Of a stretch of DNA of 6,039 bases, positions 1 to 6,039 are shown piece after piece. Where the stretch lies: NCBI GenBank assembly GCA_030147905.1, contig JASBUM010000402.1, forward strand, positions 1-6,039. Direction: 5' to 3'. The notes under the pieces were generated by a model. That model was not told where the DNA came from and made no database searches. It saw only the letters and a list, made by a program, of their open reading frames with translations. The position numbers and the translations under genes are program-made. The stretch comes from Acidimangrovimonas sp. Its GTDB lineage: Bacteria; Pseudomonadota; Alphaproteobacteria; Rhodobacterales; Rhodobacteraceae. Numbering within the stretch: position 1 is the stretch's first letter; every line of letters starts with the position of its first letter.

Positions 1-1397
1 GCGCGTCTGGCGGCGCTTTGCCGCGCCTGGTCGCGCTTTCGGATTTCGACGCAGCGATTCCCACCCATCCGCCGGCGCCGCCGGTGGCCATCGCGCCCGG
101 CGTGCTGTTCGACATCATCTACAGTTCCGGCACCACCGGCGACCCCAAGGGAATCGAGCACGATCACCTCTTTCGCGACCGCCAGTTGCGGCGGATGGCG
201 GCCTACGGCTTCGGGCCCGACGCGGTCACGCTGGTCTCGACCCCGCTCTATTCGAACACGACCTGGGCCGCTTTGCTGCCCGCGCTGGCCCATGGCGGAC
301 ATGTGGTGATGATGCGCAAGTTCGACCCGGGCCAGTTTCTCCAGCTGGCCGAGGGGCGGCGCGCGACCCATGCGATGCTGGTGCCGGTTCAATACCGCCG
401 TCTCCTGGAGGAAGCGGCGTTCGACCGCTACGACCTCTCGGCCTTCCGTGCCAAGTTCTCCACCAGCGCACCCTTTCCGGTGCCGCTTCTGCGCGAGGTG
501 CTGGCGCGCTGGCCGGGGCGGATGATCAATATCTACGGCATGACCGAGGGCGGAATCAGCGCGATCCTCGATTGCGGCGCGCATCCCGACAAGCTGCACA
601 GTGTGGGCCGCGCCTCGGCGGGGGCCGAGATCGTGATCCTGGGCCCGGCGGGGCAGGTGCTGCCGCCCGGCGCCACCGGCGAGATCGCGGGCCACGCGCC
701 GTCGATCATGCGCGGCTATCGCGCTGCGCCGGAGCAGACGCGGGCGGCCCTGTGGCAGGCGCCGGACGGGCGCAGCTTCATCCGTACGGGCGACATGGGC
801 CGGCTCGACGAGGACGGTTTCCTGATCCTGCTCGACCGGCGCCGCGACATGATCATCTCGGGCGGGTTCAACATCTTCGCCGCCGATCTGGAGGCGGTGC
901 TCGCCGAACATCCCTCGGTGGCCGAGGTCGCGGTGATCGGGGTGCCGAGCGCGCGCTGGGGCGAGACGCCGTTGGCGCTGGTCGTGCCCCGCCCCGGGCA
1001 TGCCGGACGGCCCGACGCACGGCCCGCGGCGCTTTGCGAATGGGCCAATGCGCGGCTGGGCAGGCTTCAGCGCATCGCCGCGGTGGAACTGCGCGACGCG
1101 CTTCCGCGCAGCGATATCGGCAAGGTGCTGAAACGGATCCTGCGCGCGCCCTACTGGGATGGGCGGGAGCCGGATGCCGCCGCCCCTGCTGACGCCGCCC
1201 CTGCTGACGCCGCCCCTGCTGACGCCGCCGCGCCCGGATCCGCCGTGACCGGATCCGCCGTGACCGGATCCGCCGGGGGCGCGGATCGCGGGCGAGGCGC
1301 GGACGGCGGCCGCCGCGCTGCGGGACGGGACGGCGAAGGACGGGCGCACGAAGACGGGGGCGGCGGTACGCCTGCCGCCCGGGGCGATCCGGCATGA
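1..1397 (+). CDS. Acyl-CoA synthetase, AMP-binding family (5' end cut by window edge)
   Basis: Class I adenylate-forming enzyme that should activate a carboxylic acid with ATP to an acyl-AMP and then form the CoA thioester, in the cytoplasm. The frame is open from base 3, so the TTG at 18 is not a credible start. About 160-170 N-terminal residues are missing compared with the next gene. Counting from that TTG: ATP-binding loop YSSGTTGDPKG at 35-45, A4-like PLYSN at 76-80, YGMTEG at 173-178, TGD ending at D259, DRRRDMIISGGFN at 273-285, and the C-terminal catalytic lysine K369 in DIGKVLKR. Motif spacing matches the downstream paralogue, so the core looks intact. The usual fold ends near residue 386 (APYWDGRE); about 73 Ala/Gly/Pro/Arg-rich residues follow, including two pentapeptide repeats. 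The substrate cannot be read from the sequence. A fatty or aryl acid is plausible; a stand-alone adenylation domain of another pathway is less likely. Confidence 0.93.
   Translation, partial: ASGGALPRLVALSDFDAAIPTHPPAPPVAIAPGVLFDIIYSSGTTGDPKGIEHDHLFRDRQLRRMAAYGFGPDAVTLVSTPLYSNTTWAALLPALAHGGHVVMMRKFDPGQFLQLAEGRRATHAMLVPVQYRRLLEEAAFDRYDLSAFRAKFSTSAPFPVPLLREVLARWPGRMINIYGMTEGGISAILDCGAHPDKLHSVGRASAGAEIVILGPAGQVLPPGATGEIAGHAPSIMRGYRAAPEQTRAALWQAPDGRSFIRTGDMGRLDEDGFLILLDRRRDMIISGGFNIFAADLEAVLAEHPSVAEVAVIGVPSARWGETPLALVVPRPGHAGRPDARPAALCEWANARLGRLQRIAAVELRDALPRSDIGKVLKRILRAPYWDGREPDAAAPADAAPADAAPADAAAPGSAVTGSAVTGSAGGADRGRGADGGRRAAGRDGEGRAHEDGGGGTPAARGDPA
1179..1229 (+). repeat. 15-bp tandem repeat, 3.4 copies, inside the first ligase gene
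   Basis: The unit gccgcccctgctgac occurs exactly three times (1179-1193, 1194-1208, 1209-1223), followed by a six-base partial copy. It is in frame and encodes Ala-Ala-Pro-Ala-Asp three times, just after the conserved C-terminal domain ends. The copies are identical at the DNA level, including synonymous positions, which indicates recent duplication by slippage rather than selection on the peptide alone. Confidence 0.95.
1236..1275 (+). repeat. Second 15-bp tandem repeat, 2.7 copies, inside the first ligase gene
   Basis: The unit ggatccgccgtgacc occurs at 1236-1250 and 1251-1265, with a ten-base partial copy at 1266-1275. It encodes Gly-Ser-Ala-Val-Thr repeats in the same tail. It has the same period as the array six bases upstream but an unrelated sequence. 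Each copy starts with the palindrome GGATCC. Confidence 0.95.
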
Positions 1398-1410
1398 ACA
1401 GGCACAGGCG

Positions 1411-1418
1411 AAAGGAAA
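1411..1418 (+). promoter_or_regulatory. Ribosome binding site of the second ligase gene
   Basis: The purine run aaaggaaa contains AGGA at 1413-1416, nine bases before the ATG at 1426. It stands out from the very GC-rich surroundings. It favours the ATG at 1426 over the in-frame ATG at 1441, which would lie too far away. It sits in the 28-base gap after the first gene's stop; no promoter is visible there, which fits co-transcription of the two genes. Confidence 0.75.
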
Positions 1419-1425
1419 GCACCCG

Positions 1426-3183
1426 ATGAACCGTCAGCACATGGCCAGCTGGCCGCAGGGCGTGCCGCACCGTCTGGAGGTGCCGGAGCGGTCGGTCGCG
1501 CAGAACCTGCTCGACAGTGCCGCGGCCTTTCCCGGCCGTGACGCCATCATCTATCACGGTGGCCGCATCAGCTATCGCGATCTGGCGGCGGCGGTGGAAT
1601 CGCTGGCCGGCTGGCTGGTGGCGCATGCCGGTGTGGCGCGCGGCGACCGCGTGCTTCTCTACATGCAGAACAGCCCGCAATTCGTGATCGGCTATTACGC
1701 GATCCTGCGCGCCGATGCGGTGGTGGTGCCGGTCAATCCGATGAACCGCGCGGCCGAGCTTGACCATCTGCTGCGCGACACCGGGGCGCGCACGGTGATC
1801 GCGGGGCAGGAGCTGCTGGACAATCTGGCGCCCGCTCTGGCGGCGGGGCTGGTGCATCACGCGGTGGTCGCGGCCTATGCCGATGCCGCCGACCTGCGGT
1901 CCGAACCCGGCTTGGCCCCGCCCCTCGATGCGCCGGGCCGCGCCGATTACGGCCACCCGGCGCTGATCCCCTGGGCCAGGGCCCTGTCGGCAGGGCTGCG
2001 CCCTGGGCCGATCGCCGCGGGCGCCGACGACCTGGCGGTGATCCCCTATACGTCGGGCACCACGGGCCTGCCCAAGGGCTGCATGCATTCCCATCGCACG
2101 GTGATGACCACGATCGAGGGCGGGCTGGCGTGGAACCCGGTGGTCGATGCGGCGGTGAGCCTGGTGTCGCTGCCGCTGTTTCACGTCACCGGCATGCAGA
2201 ATTCCATGAACGCCCCGATCCGCGCCGGCGAGACGATGGTCATCATGACGCGCTGGGACCGGCGGCTTGCCGCGGCGCTGATCGAGCGGTACCGGGTCGG
2301 ACGCTGGCGCAGCATCGCGACGATGGCGATCGATTTCGTCAACGACCCCGAGGTCGGGATGCGCGACCTTTCCAGCCTGCGTGCGATCGGCGGCGGCGGC
2401 GCGACGATGCCGGCGGCGGTGGCCGAGAAGCTGCGCGCGCTGACCGGGCTCGATTATCTCGAGGGCTACGGCATGTCGGAAACCATGGCCGCGACGCATG
2501 TCAATCCGCCCGACCACCCGCGCCGGCAATGCCTTGGCATCCCGGTCTTCGACGTCGATTGCCGGGTGCTCGACCTCGATACCGGTGCCGAGCTGGGCCC
2601 AGGGGCCGAGGGCGAGATCGTCATGGCGGCGCCCCAGAACATGCTGGGATACTGGAACAACCCCGAGGCCACGCGGGCCGCCTTCGTCACCCTGGGCGGC
2701 AAGCGGTTCCTGCGTACCGGCGATATCGGGCGCTATGACGAGGCGGGCTATTTCTACCTCACCGACCGGCTCAAGCGGATGATCAACGTGGCCGGCTACA
2801 AGGTCTGGCCGACCGAGGTCGAGGCGATGATGCATGCCCATCCGGACATCGTCGAGGCCTGCGTCGTCGCCGGTCCCGACGCGCGCCGGGGCGAGATGGT
2901 CGTGGCGGTGGTGGTCGCCGCCCGGCCGGTGGACGAAGGGGCGGTGATCGGCTGGTGCCACGACCGGATGTCGGCCTACAAATGTCCACGCCGGGTCATC
3001 TTCGCCAAAGGCCTGCCGCGCTCGCCATCGGGCAAGGTCGAATGGCGCCGGCTCCAGGATGCGCAATGGGCCGAAGGCGGCACGGGATCGGAGGACGGGG
3101 CCGGGGGCGGCAGGTCCGGCGGCAGTTCCGGCGGCGGGGCGGTGACCGCGGCCGATGGCGCGGCGGACGGCCCCCCGGCCTGA
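1426..3183 (+). CDS. Long/medium-chain fatty acid-CoA ligase-like protein (AMP-binding family)
   Basis: Complete 585-aa acyl-CoA synthetase, cytoplasmic, expected to convert a carboxylic acid, ATP and CoA to acyl-CoA, AMP and pyrophosphate. The large adenylation domain spans about residues 25-455 and the mobile C-terminal domain about 460-540. Visible motifs: TSGTTGLPKG at 209-218, PLFHVTG at 250-256 with H253 (A4), YGMSET at 348-353, TGD ending at D433, DRLKRMINVAGYKVWP at 447-462, and catalytic lysine K537 in SPSGKVEW. The N-terminal stretch with LLYMQNSPQF and VVVPVNPMN is typical of fatty acid-CoA ligases, so I favour a fatty acyl substrate. Exact chain length is not readable, and an aryl or other acid remains possible. 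The start at 1426 is supported by its ribosome binding site. About 40 Gly/Ala/Ser-rich residues follow the fold and contain a 12-bp tandem repeat. It probably shares an operon with the ligase 28 bases upstream; the A4 difference suggests the two use different acids. Confidence 0.95.
   Translation: MNRQHMASWPQGVPHRLEVPERSVAQNLLDSAAAFPGRDAIIYHGGRISYRDLAAAVESLAGWLVAHAGVARGDRVLLYMQNSPQFVIGYYAILRADAVVVPVNPMNRAAELDHLLRDTGARTVIAGQELLDNLAPALAAGLVHHAVVAAYADAADLRSEPGLAPPLDAPGRADYGHPALIPWARALSAGLRPGPIAAGADDLAVIPYTSGTTGLPKGCMHSHRTVMTTIEGGLAWNPVVDAAVSLVSLPLFHVTGMQNSMNAPIRAGETMVIMTRWDRRLAAALIERYRVGRWRSIATMAIDFVNDPEVGMRDLSSLRAIGGGGATMPAAVAEKLRALTGLDYLEGYGMSETMAATHVNPPDHPRRQCLGIPVFDVDCRVLDLDTGAELGPGAEGEIVMAAPQNMLGYWNNPEATRAAFVTLGGKRFLRTGDIGRYDEAGYFYLTDRLKRMINVAGYKVWPTEVEAMMHAHPDIVEACVVAGPDARRGEMVVAVVVAARPVDEGAVIGWCHDRMSAYKCPRRVIFAKGLPRSPSGKVEWRRLQDAQWAEGGTGSEDGAGGGRSGGSSGGGAVTAADGAADGPPA
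3106..3137 (+). repeat. 12-bp tandem repeat, about 2.7 copies, in the tail of the second ligase
   Basis: ggcggcaggtcc (3106-3117) is followed by ggcggcagttcc (3118-3129), with one mismatch, and then by the partial copy ggcggcgg (3130-3137). It lies in the Gly/Ser-rich C-terminal tail. The 12-base period keeps the reading frame. Confidence 0.8.
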
Positions 3184-3196
3184 GCCCCGGCCTGAG
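3173..3196 (+). repeat. 12-bp direct duplication across the stop codon
   Basis: ccccggcctgag occurs twice head to tail (3173-3184 and 3185-3196). The first copy carries the stop codon TGA of the second ligase (3181-3183). Because the period is 12, the second copy puts another TGA in the same frame at 3193-3195, so the gene ends in two in-frame stops four codons apart. Confidence 0.9.
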
Positions 3197-3327
3197 CCCG
3201 GTCCGCCATTCCGCCGCCGCGGGTCCGGGTCTGGTCGCGGTTCCGGGCGCGGGAACGGGGCGCGCGCGGATCGGCACGCGGGATCGGGCGGGGGCGGACG
3301 GGGCGCGACGGCATCGTCTGACAAGCG

Positions 3328-3353
3328 GACGGGGCCGCTTTCGCGGCCCCGTC
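3328..3353. terminator. Perfect 11-bp hairpin between convergent genes, probable bidirectional terminator
   Basis: gacggggccgc (3328-3338) and gcggccccgtc (3343-3353) form a perfect 11-bp stem with a 4-base loop. The loop reads TTTC on the + strand and GAAA on the - strand; GAAA is a GNRA-type tetraloop, which would make the minus-strand RNA hairpin especially stable. It lies 144 bases after the ligase stop and about 97 bases after the permease stop, as a shared 3' end signal would. No T-run follows on either strand, so termination may be weak, may need Rho, or the hairpin may mainly protect mRNA 3' ends. Confidence 0.7.
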
Positions 3354-3384
3354 GTCCCCGGGCATCCCGTCATTCGGGCCCCGG

Positions 3385-3418
3385 GACCGGACCCCGGCGT
3401 TCGGATCGGGGTCCGGTC
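3385..3418. terminator. Second perfect hairpin, 12-bp stem, downstream of the permease gene
   Basis: gaccggaccccg (3385-3396) and cggggtccggtc (3407-3418) are exact reverse complements, with a 10-base loop. On the minus strand the structure starts about 31 bases after the permease stop codon, a usual place for a terminator stem. There is no T-run after it in either direction, only GC-rich sequence. It could also be a palindromic repeat element scattered in the genome; a single copy cannot tell. Confidence 0.6.
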
Positions 3419-3449
3419 GGTCCTTGGCCGTGGTGCGCGGCGGCCGCGT

Positions 3450-6039
3450 TCAGCGGTCCTTCAGTGCCGCGATCCGGTCACCCAGCGCCAGCCGCCGTGC
3501 CAGTGCCAGTGCGCCCAGCACCGAAAGCCCGGTGGCGATCACGATCGCGCCCAGATAGACCAGCGGGAAGCTCAGCCATTCGGGCGGCGGGTCGAACACC
3601 CCCGACAGGAGCCGCACCAGCATCCAGGCGATGACGGTGCCCGCCACCAGCCCCAGCACGGTGCCGCCGACGAAGACCACCGCCGCCTCGACGTCGAGAA
3701 AGCCCGCCAGCTGCCGCGGCCGCGCCCCGATCGCCGAGAGCACGGCGAAATGGCTGCGCCGGTCGGCAAAGCCCAGCGCCAGCATCAGCCCCGCGGCCGC
3801 CGCCGCCATCGCCAGCGCGAAGGCCAGTTCCACCCGTGTCAGGCCGGTGACATTGACCGCCGTCAGGCTGGAGCCGATGATATGGCTGACCTGGGTCAGG
3901 TCCTTGACCTTCAGCCCGGTCGTCCCGGACAGTGCCTTGCGCGCCGAGGCCGCGAGCGCGGTGGGCGCGCCCTTGGCCCTCAGCAGCACGTATTCGGACG
4001 CGGATGAGCCGGTCATCTTGGCGATATAGGCGGCGTTTGCGACCAGGAAGCTGTCCTTCGGCGCGGTCGGAAACTCGCGCGCGACGCCGACGAAACGGAA
4101 GGGCACCGTGTGGTACTGGTGGTCCTTTGCGTTCATCAGCCGCAGGTTGATCCGATCACCGAGGTTGAGCTGGAAGTCACGCACCGTCTCGGCCGAAACC
4201 AGCAGCCCGTCGGGGTGCTTCCTGAGCCGCGACAGGATCTGGTCGCGCGTGCCGCCCTGGAAATAGGCGTTCTTCAGGGAGGTCGCCCGGGTGATCGTCG
4301 CCGGGTTGATCCCGTAGATATCCTGGAGATCGACGCCGACATAGGCGAAGCGATGCTGCATCGGCTGGGCCGCGGCAACACCGGGCAGCGCCGCCAGCTT
4401 GGCCAGATGCGGCCCGGCCGGGTTGGCGGTGGATCCGAAGACGGTGACGTCCGATCCGTTGGTCAGCTGCGCGTCGACCCGCGCCTGTCCGCGATAGGTG
4501 GTGTTGAAGATCGCGGTCGAGACCCCGAAGGCCAGCGCCAGCGCCGCCATCGACACGCCCAGCGCGAGCCGCCGGCTCTGGTGGCTGAGCGCGGCCGAGA
4601 CCACCGGCGCAAGCCGCCCGGCGAAGGGCCGTGCGAGCCCGCGCAGGATGGTACCGTTGCCACGCACCAGCCGCCGGGTCAGCGCGAAGATCAGCAGAAC
4701 CGCCCCGATCCAGAACAGCGCCGGCGCGAGGAAGGCCTTGTAATCCACCGCCGTGGCCGGAACCCCCTCGGGCGCCAGCACGATCTGGTATCCGCTGGCC
4801 GCCGTCTGCCAGAACAGCAGCCCCGACGCCGCCAGCGACGCCAGCCCCAGCCACAGGCCAACCGGCCGGCCGCTGCGATCACGGCCGAGCGCCTGGCGGT
4901 CCTGGGCGACGCGGCGATAGCGCAGCGAACGCCATGCGGGCAGCAGCACCGCCAGCGCGGCCAGCGCAAGTCCCGTCAGCACCGCGGCCGCCGCCACGGT
5001 AAGTCCCGCGCCGCCCAGAAGCGGCACCGCCACCGGCAGCGCGAGGCGCGCGAAGGCTGCCGCCAGCACCAGCCCCAGCACCGCGCCCGTGGCACCGGTC
5101 AGCGCCGCCTCGCCGGCATAGAGACCGAGGATCATCCGCTGGCTCGCGCCTCGGATGCGCAACAGTGCCTGTTCCGCCCGGCGCCGGGCCGCGGACGAGG
5201 CCGCCACGGCGATGGTCAGCGCGCCCGCCAGTGCCACCCCCGGCAATCCGAGGAACAAGAACAGCACCGTGGCATAGAGCGAGTCGCCCCGCACCGCATC
5301 CAGCCGAACGCCGAGGTTGTTGGCCACCAGCGCCTTGCCGGCGACCCGCGCCTCCAGATTATGCGCAGCCCCCGCCGTCCACATATAGGCTGCGGTCGGC
5401 TGGCTGGGCAGCGCGTCATGGCGCAGCCGCACGTGGAACTGGACATGAACGCTGGAAGGCGATTGGGCGGCCTGCGGGTCGAAGATGCGCTGCCATTGCG
5501 CCTGCGGCAGGATCAGCACGTTGTCGGGCGGTGCCTGCGGGCGCGCCTGACGGGGCAGGCCCACGCCCTGAAACAGCGCGTCGGCGTTGGGCAGGCCCAC
5601 GACCCCGTCGACGGTCACGCTGACCGGTCCGAGGCCGGGGCGCTGGATCTGCACCGTGTCGCCCGGGCGCACGTGAAGGTTCGCCGCGGTCTGCTGCGCG
5701 ATCAGCACGCCGTCGGCCTTGCCCGACAGCAGGCGCGTCTCGCCCGGGAACAGGGTCCGGTAGCGGTTGATCATGGAAATGGCGACGCCGGGCCCGGTGG
5801 TCTGGACGGTCTGGCCGGTGGTGGCCTGGAAGCCCGCGGTCTTGGCATAGCCCATGGCGGCGATCGCCGCCACCGGCGCCGACTTGCCGATCGCGGCACG
5901 AACGGTGGCGGGGTTGCTGCCGGGCAGCGCCTCGACCTGCCAGTCGATCGGTACCGAGGCGATCGCCCGGGTCGTCATGGTGCGGGTCGTGCCGATCAGG
6001 AAATAGCCCAGCAGGGCGACGAGCGCGACGGTCAGCGCC
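3450..6039 (-). CDS. FtsX/MacB-type ABC transporter permease (5' end beyond window)
   Basis: Inner-membrane permease of an ABC system of the type that couples an ATPase to movements of periplasmic domains, as in lipoprotein release, peptide export or cell-wall control; the substrate is unknown. The frame stays open past the ATG at 5978 to the right edge, and the 20 extra codons encode a hydrophobic segment (LTVALVALLGYFLIG), so that ATG is internal and the true start lies outside. Counting from it: periplasmic domain 1 about 10-230; membrane segments about 234-259, 285-310, 325-347, 373-391, 415-434 and 472-492; periplasmic domain 2 about 495-710; segments about 714-736, 762-788 and 803-827. 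With the edge segment this makes ten, the layout of YbbP-like permeases. Two FtsX domains carry coupling motifs RIRGASQR (274-281) and SAIGARPRQL (748-757). DGVLIAQQTAANLHVRPGD (89-107) and DGLLVSAETVRDFQLNLGD (590-608) show an internal duplication. The ATPase partner is probably encoded upstream, beyond 6039. Function beyond family is not recognised. Confidence 0.94.
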   Translation of the reverse strand, partial: ALTVALVALLGYFLIGTTRTMTTRAIASVPIDWQVEALPGSNPATVRAAIGKSAPVAAIAAMGYAKTAGFQATTGQTVQTTGPGVAISMINRYRTLFPGETRLLSGKADGVLIAQQTAANLHVRPGDTVQIQRPGLGPVSVTVDGVVGLPNADALFQGVGLPRQARPQAPPDNVLILPQAQWQRIFDPQAAQSPSSVHVQFHVRLRHDALPSQPTAAYMWTAGAAHNLEARVAGKALVANNLGVRLDAVRGDSLYATVLFLFLGLPGVALAGALTIAVAASSAARRRAEQALLRIRGASQRMILGLYAGEAALTGATGAVLGLVLAAAFARLALPVAVPLLGGAGLTVAAAAVLTGLALAALAVLLPAWRSLRYRRVAQDRQALGRDRSGRPVGLWLGLASLAASGLLFWQTAASGYQIVLAPEGVPATAVDYKAFLAPALFWIGAVLLIFALTRRLVRGNGTILRGLARPFAGRLAPVVSAALSHQSRRLALGVSMAALALAFGVSTAIFNTTYRGQARVDAQLTNGSDVTVFGSTANPAGPHLAKLAALPGVAAAQPMQHRFAYVGVDLQDIYGINPATITRATSLKNAYFQGGTRDQILSRLRKHPDGLLVSAETVRDFQLNLGDRINLRLMNAKDHQYHTVPFRFVGVAREFPTAPKDSFLVANAAYIAKMTGSSASEYVLLRAKGAPTALAASARKALSGTTGLKVKDLTQVSHIIGSSLTAVNVTGLTRVELAFALAMAAAAAGLMLALGFADRRSHFAVLSAIGARPRQLAGFLDVEAAVVFVGGTVLGLVAGTVIAWMLVRLLSGVFDPPPEWLSFPLVYLGAIVIATGLSVLGALALARRLALGDRIAALKDR

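Noticed and set aside
572..1192. A 206-codon open frame on the plus strand inside the first ligase
   Set aside because: Out-of-frame shadow of the ligase core; Arg/Ala/Gly-rich product without motifs.
1236..1275. Repeated GGATCC palindromes as a possible operator or recombination site
   Set aside because: They are explained by the 15-bp tandem repeat within coding sequence; no promoter or spacing pattern supports a binding-site role.
3240..3256. Short inverted repeat gttcc/ggaac with a 7-base loop in the convergent gap
   Set aside because: The stem is only 5 bp, which is expected by chance in such GC-rich DNA and is far weaker than the two hairpins at 3328-3353 and 3385-3418.
868..3324. An 818-codon open frame on the minus strand covering both ligase genes
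   Set aside because: It is antisense to two clear enzymes with intact motifs. Its translation is rich in Arg, His, Gly, Asp and Pro with no recognisable domain, as expected for the shadow of GC-rich coding DNA, and it also spans the low-complexity tails.
2955..4007. A 350-codon open frame on the plus strand bridging the convergent gap
   Set aside because: It overlaps the end of the second ligase in another frame, crosses both hairpins, and runs antisense through the C-terminal FtsX domain. The product is Arg/Gly/Gln-rich without domains.
4177..4854. A 225-codon minus-strand frame inside the permease
   Set aside because: Alternative frame of the permease gene, whose own frame shows clear membrane segments and duplicated domains; the alternative is low-complexity Ala/Gly/Arg sequence.

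Overview
The window is very GC-rich, with G or C at most third codon positions. It holds three protein genes and no RNA gene, mobile element or CRISPR array that I can see. Base composition and protein style suggest an alphaproteobacterium, perhaps of the Rhodobacterales; this is an inference, because no taxonomic marker gene is present.

Left part (1-3183, + strand): two consecutive genes for class I adenylate-forming acyl-CoA synthetases (AMP-binding superfamily), 28 bases apart and probably one operon. The first is cut by the left edge and lacks roughly 160-170 N-terminal residues. The second is complete at 585 aa. Both keep the ATP-binding loop, the YGM(T/S)E motif, the TGD motif and the C-terminal catalytic lysine, so both look active. 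They differ at the substrate-side A4 motif and probably activate different carboxylic acids. Each ends in a low-complexity tail beyond the normal end of the fold, made partly of short tandem DNA repeats with periods of 15 or 12 bases.

Middle (3184-3449): a 266-base gap between converging genes. It holds two perfect inverted repeats with 11-bp and 12-bp stems, which probably act as a shared two-way terminator region. I see no gene in it.

Right part (3450-6039, - strand): a large FtsX/MacB-type ABC transporter permease with ten membrane segments and an internally duplicated layout. Its reading frame runs through the right edge, so its true start and probably its ATPase partner lie beyond the window. 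The ligase pair (acyl-CoA formation in the cytoplasm) and the permease (inner membrane export or lipid/lipoprotein handling) are transcribed towards each other, and nothing visible links their functions. I found no convincing new biological system; the most unusual feature is the repeat-built tails of the two ligases.
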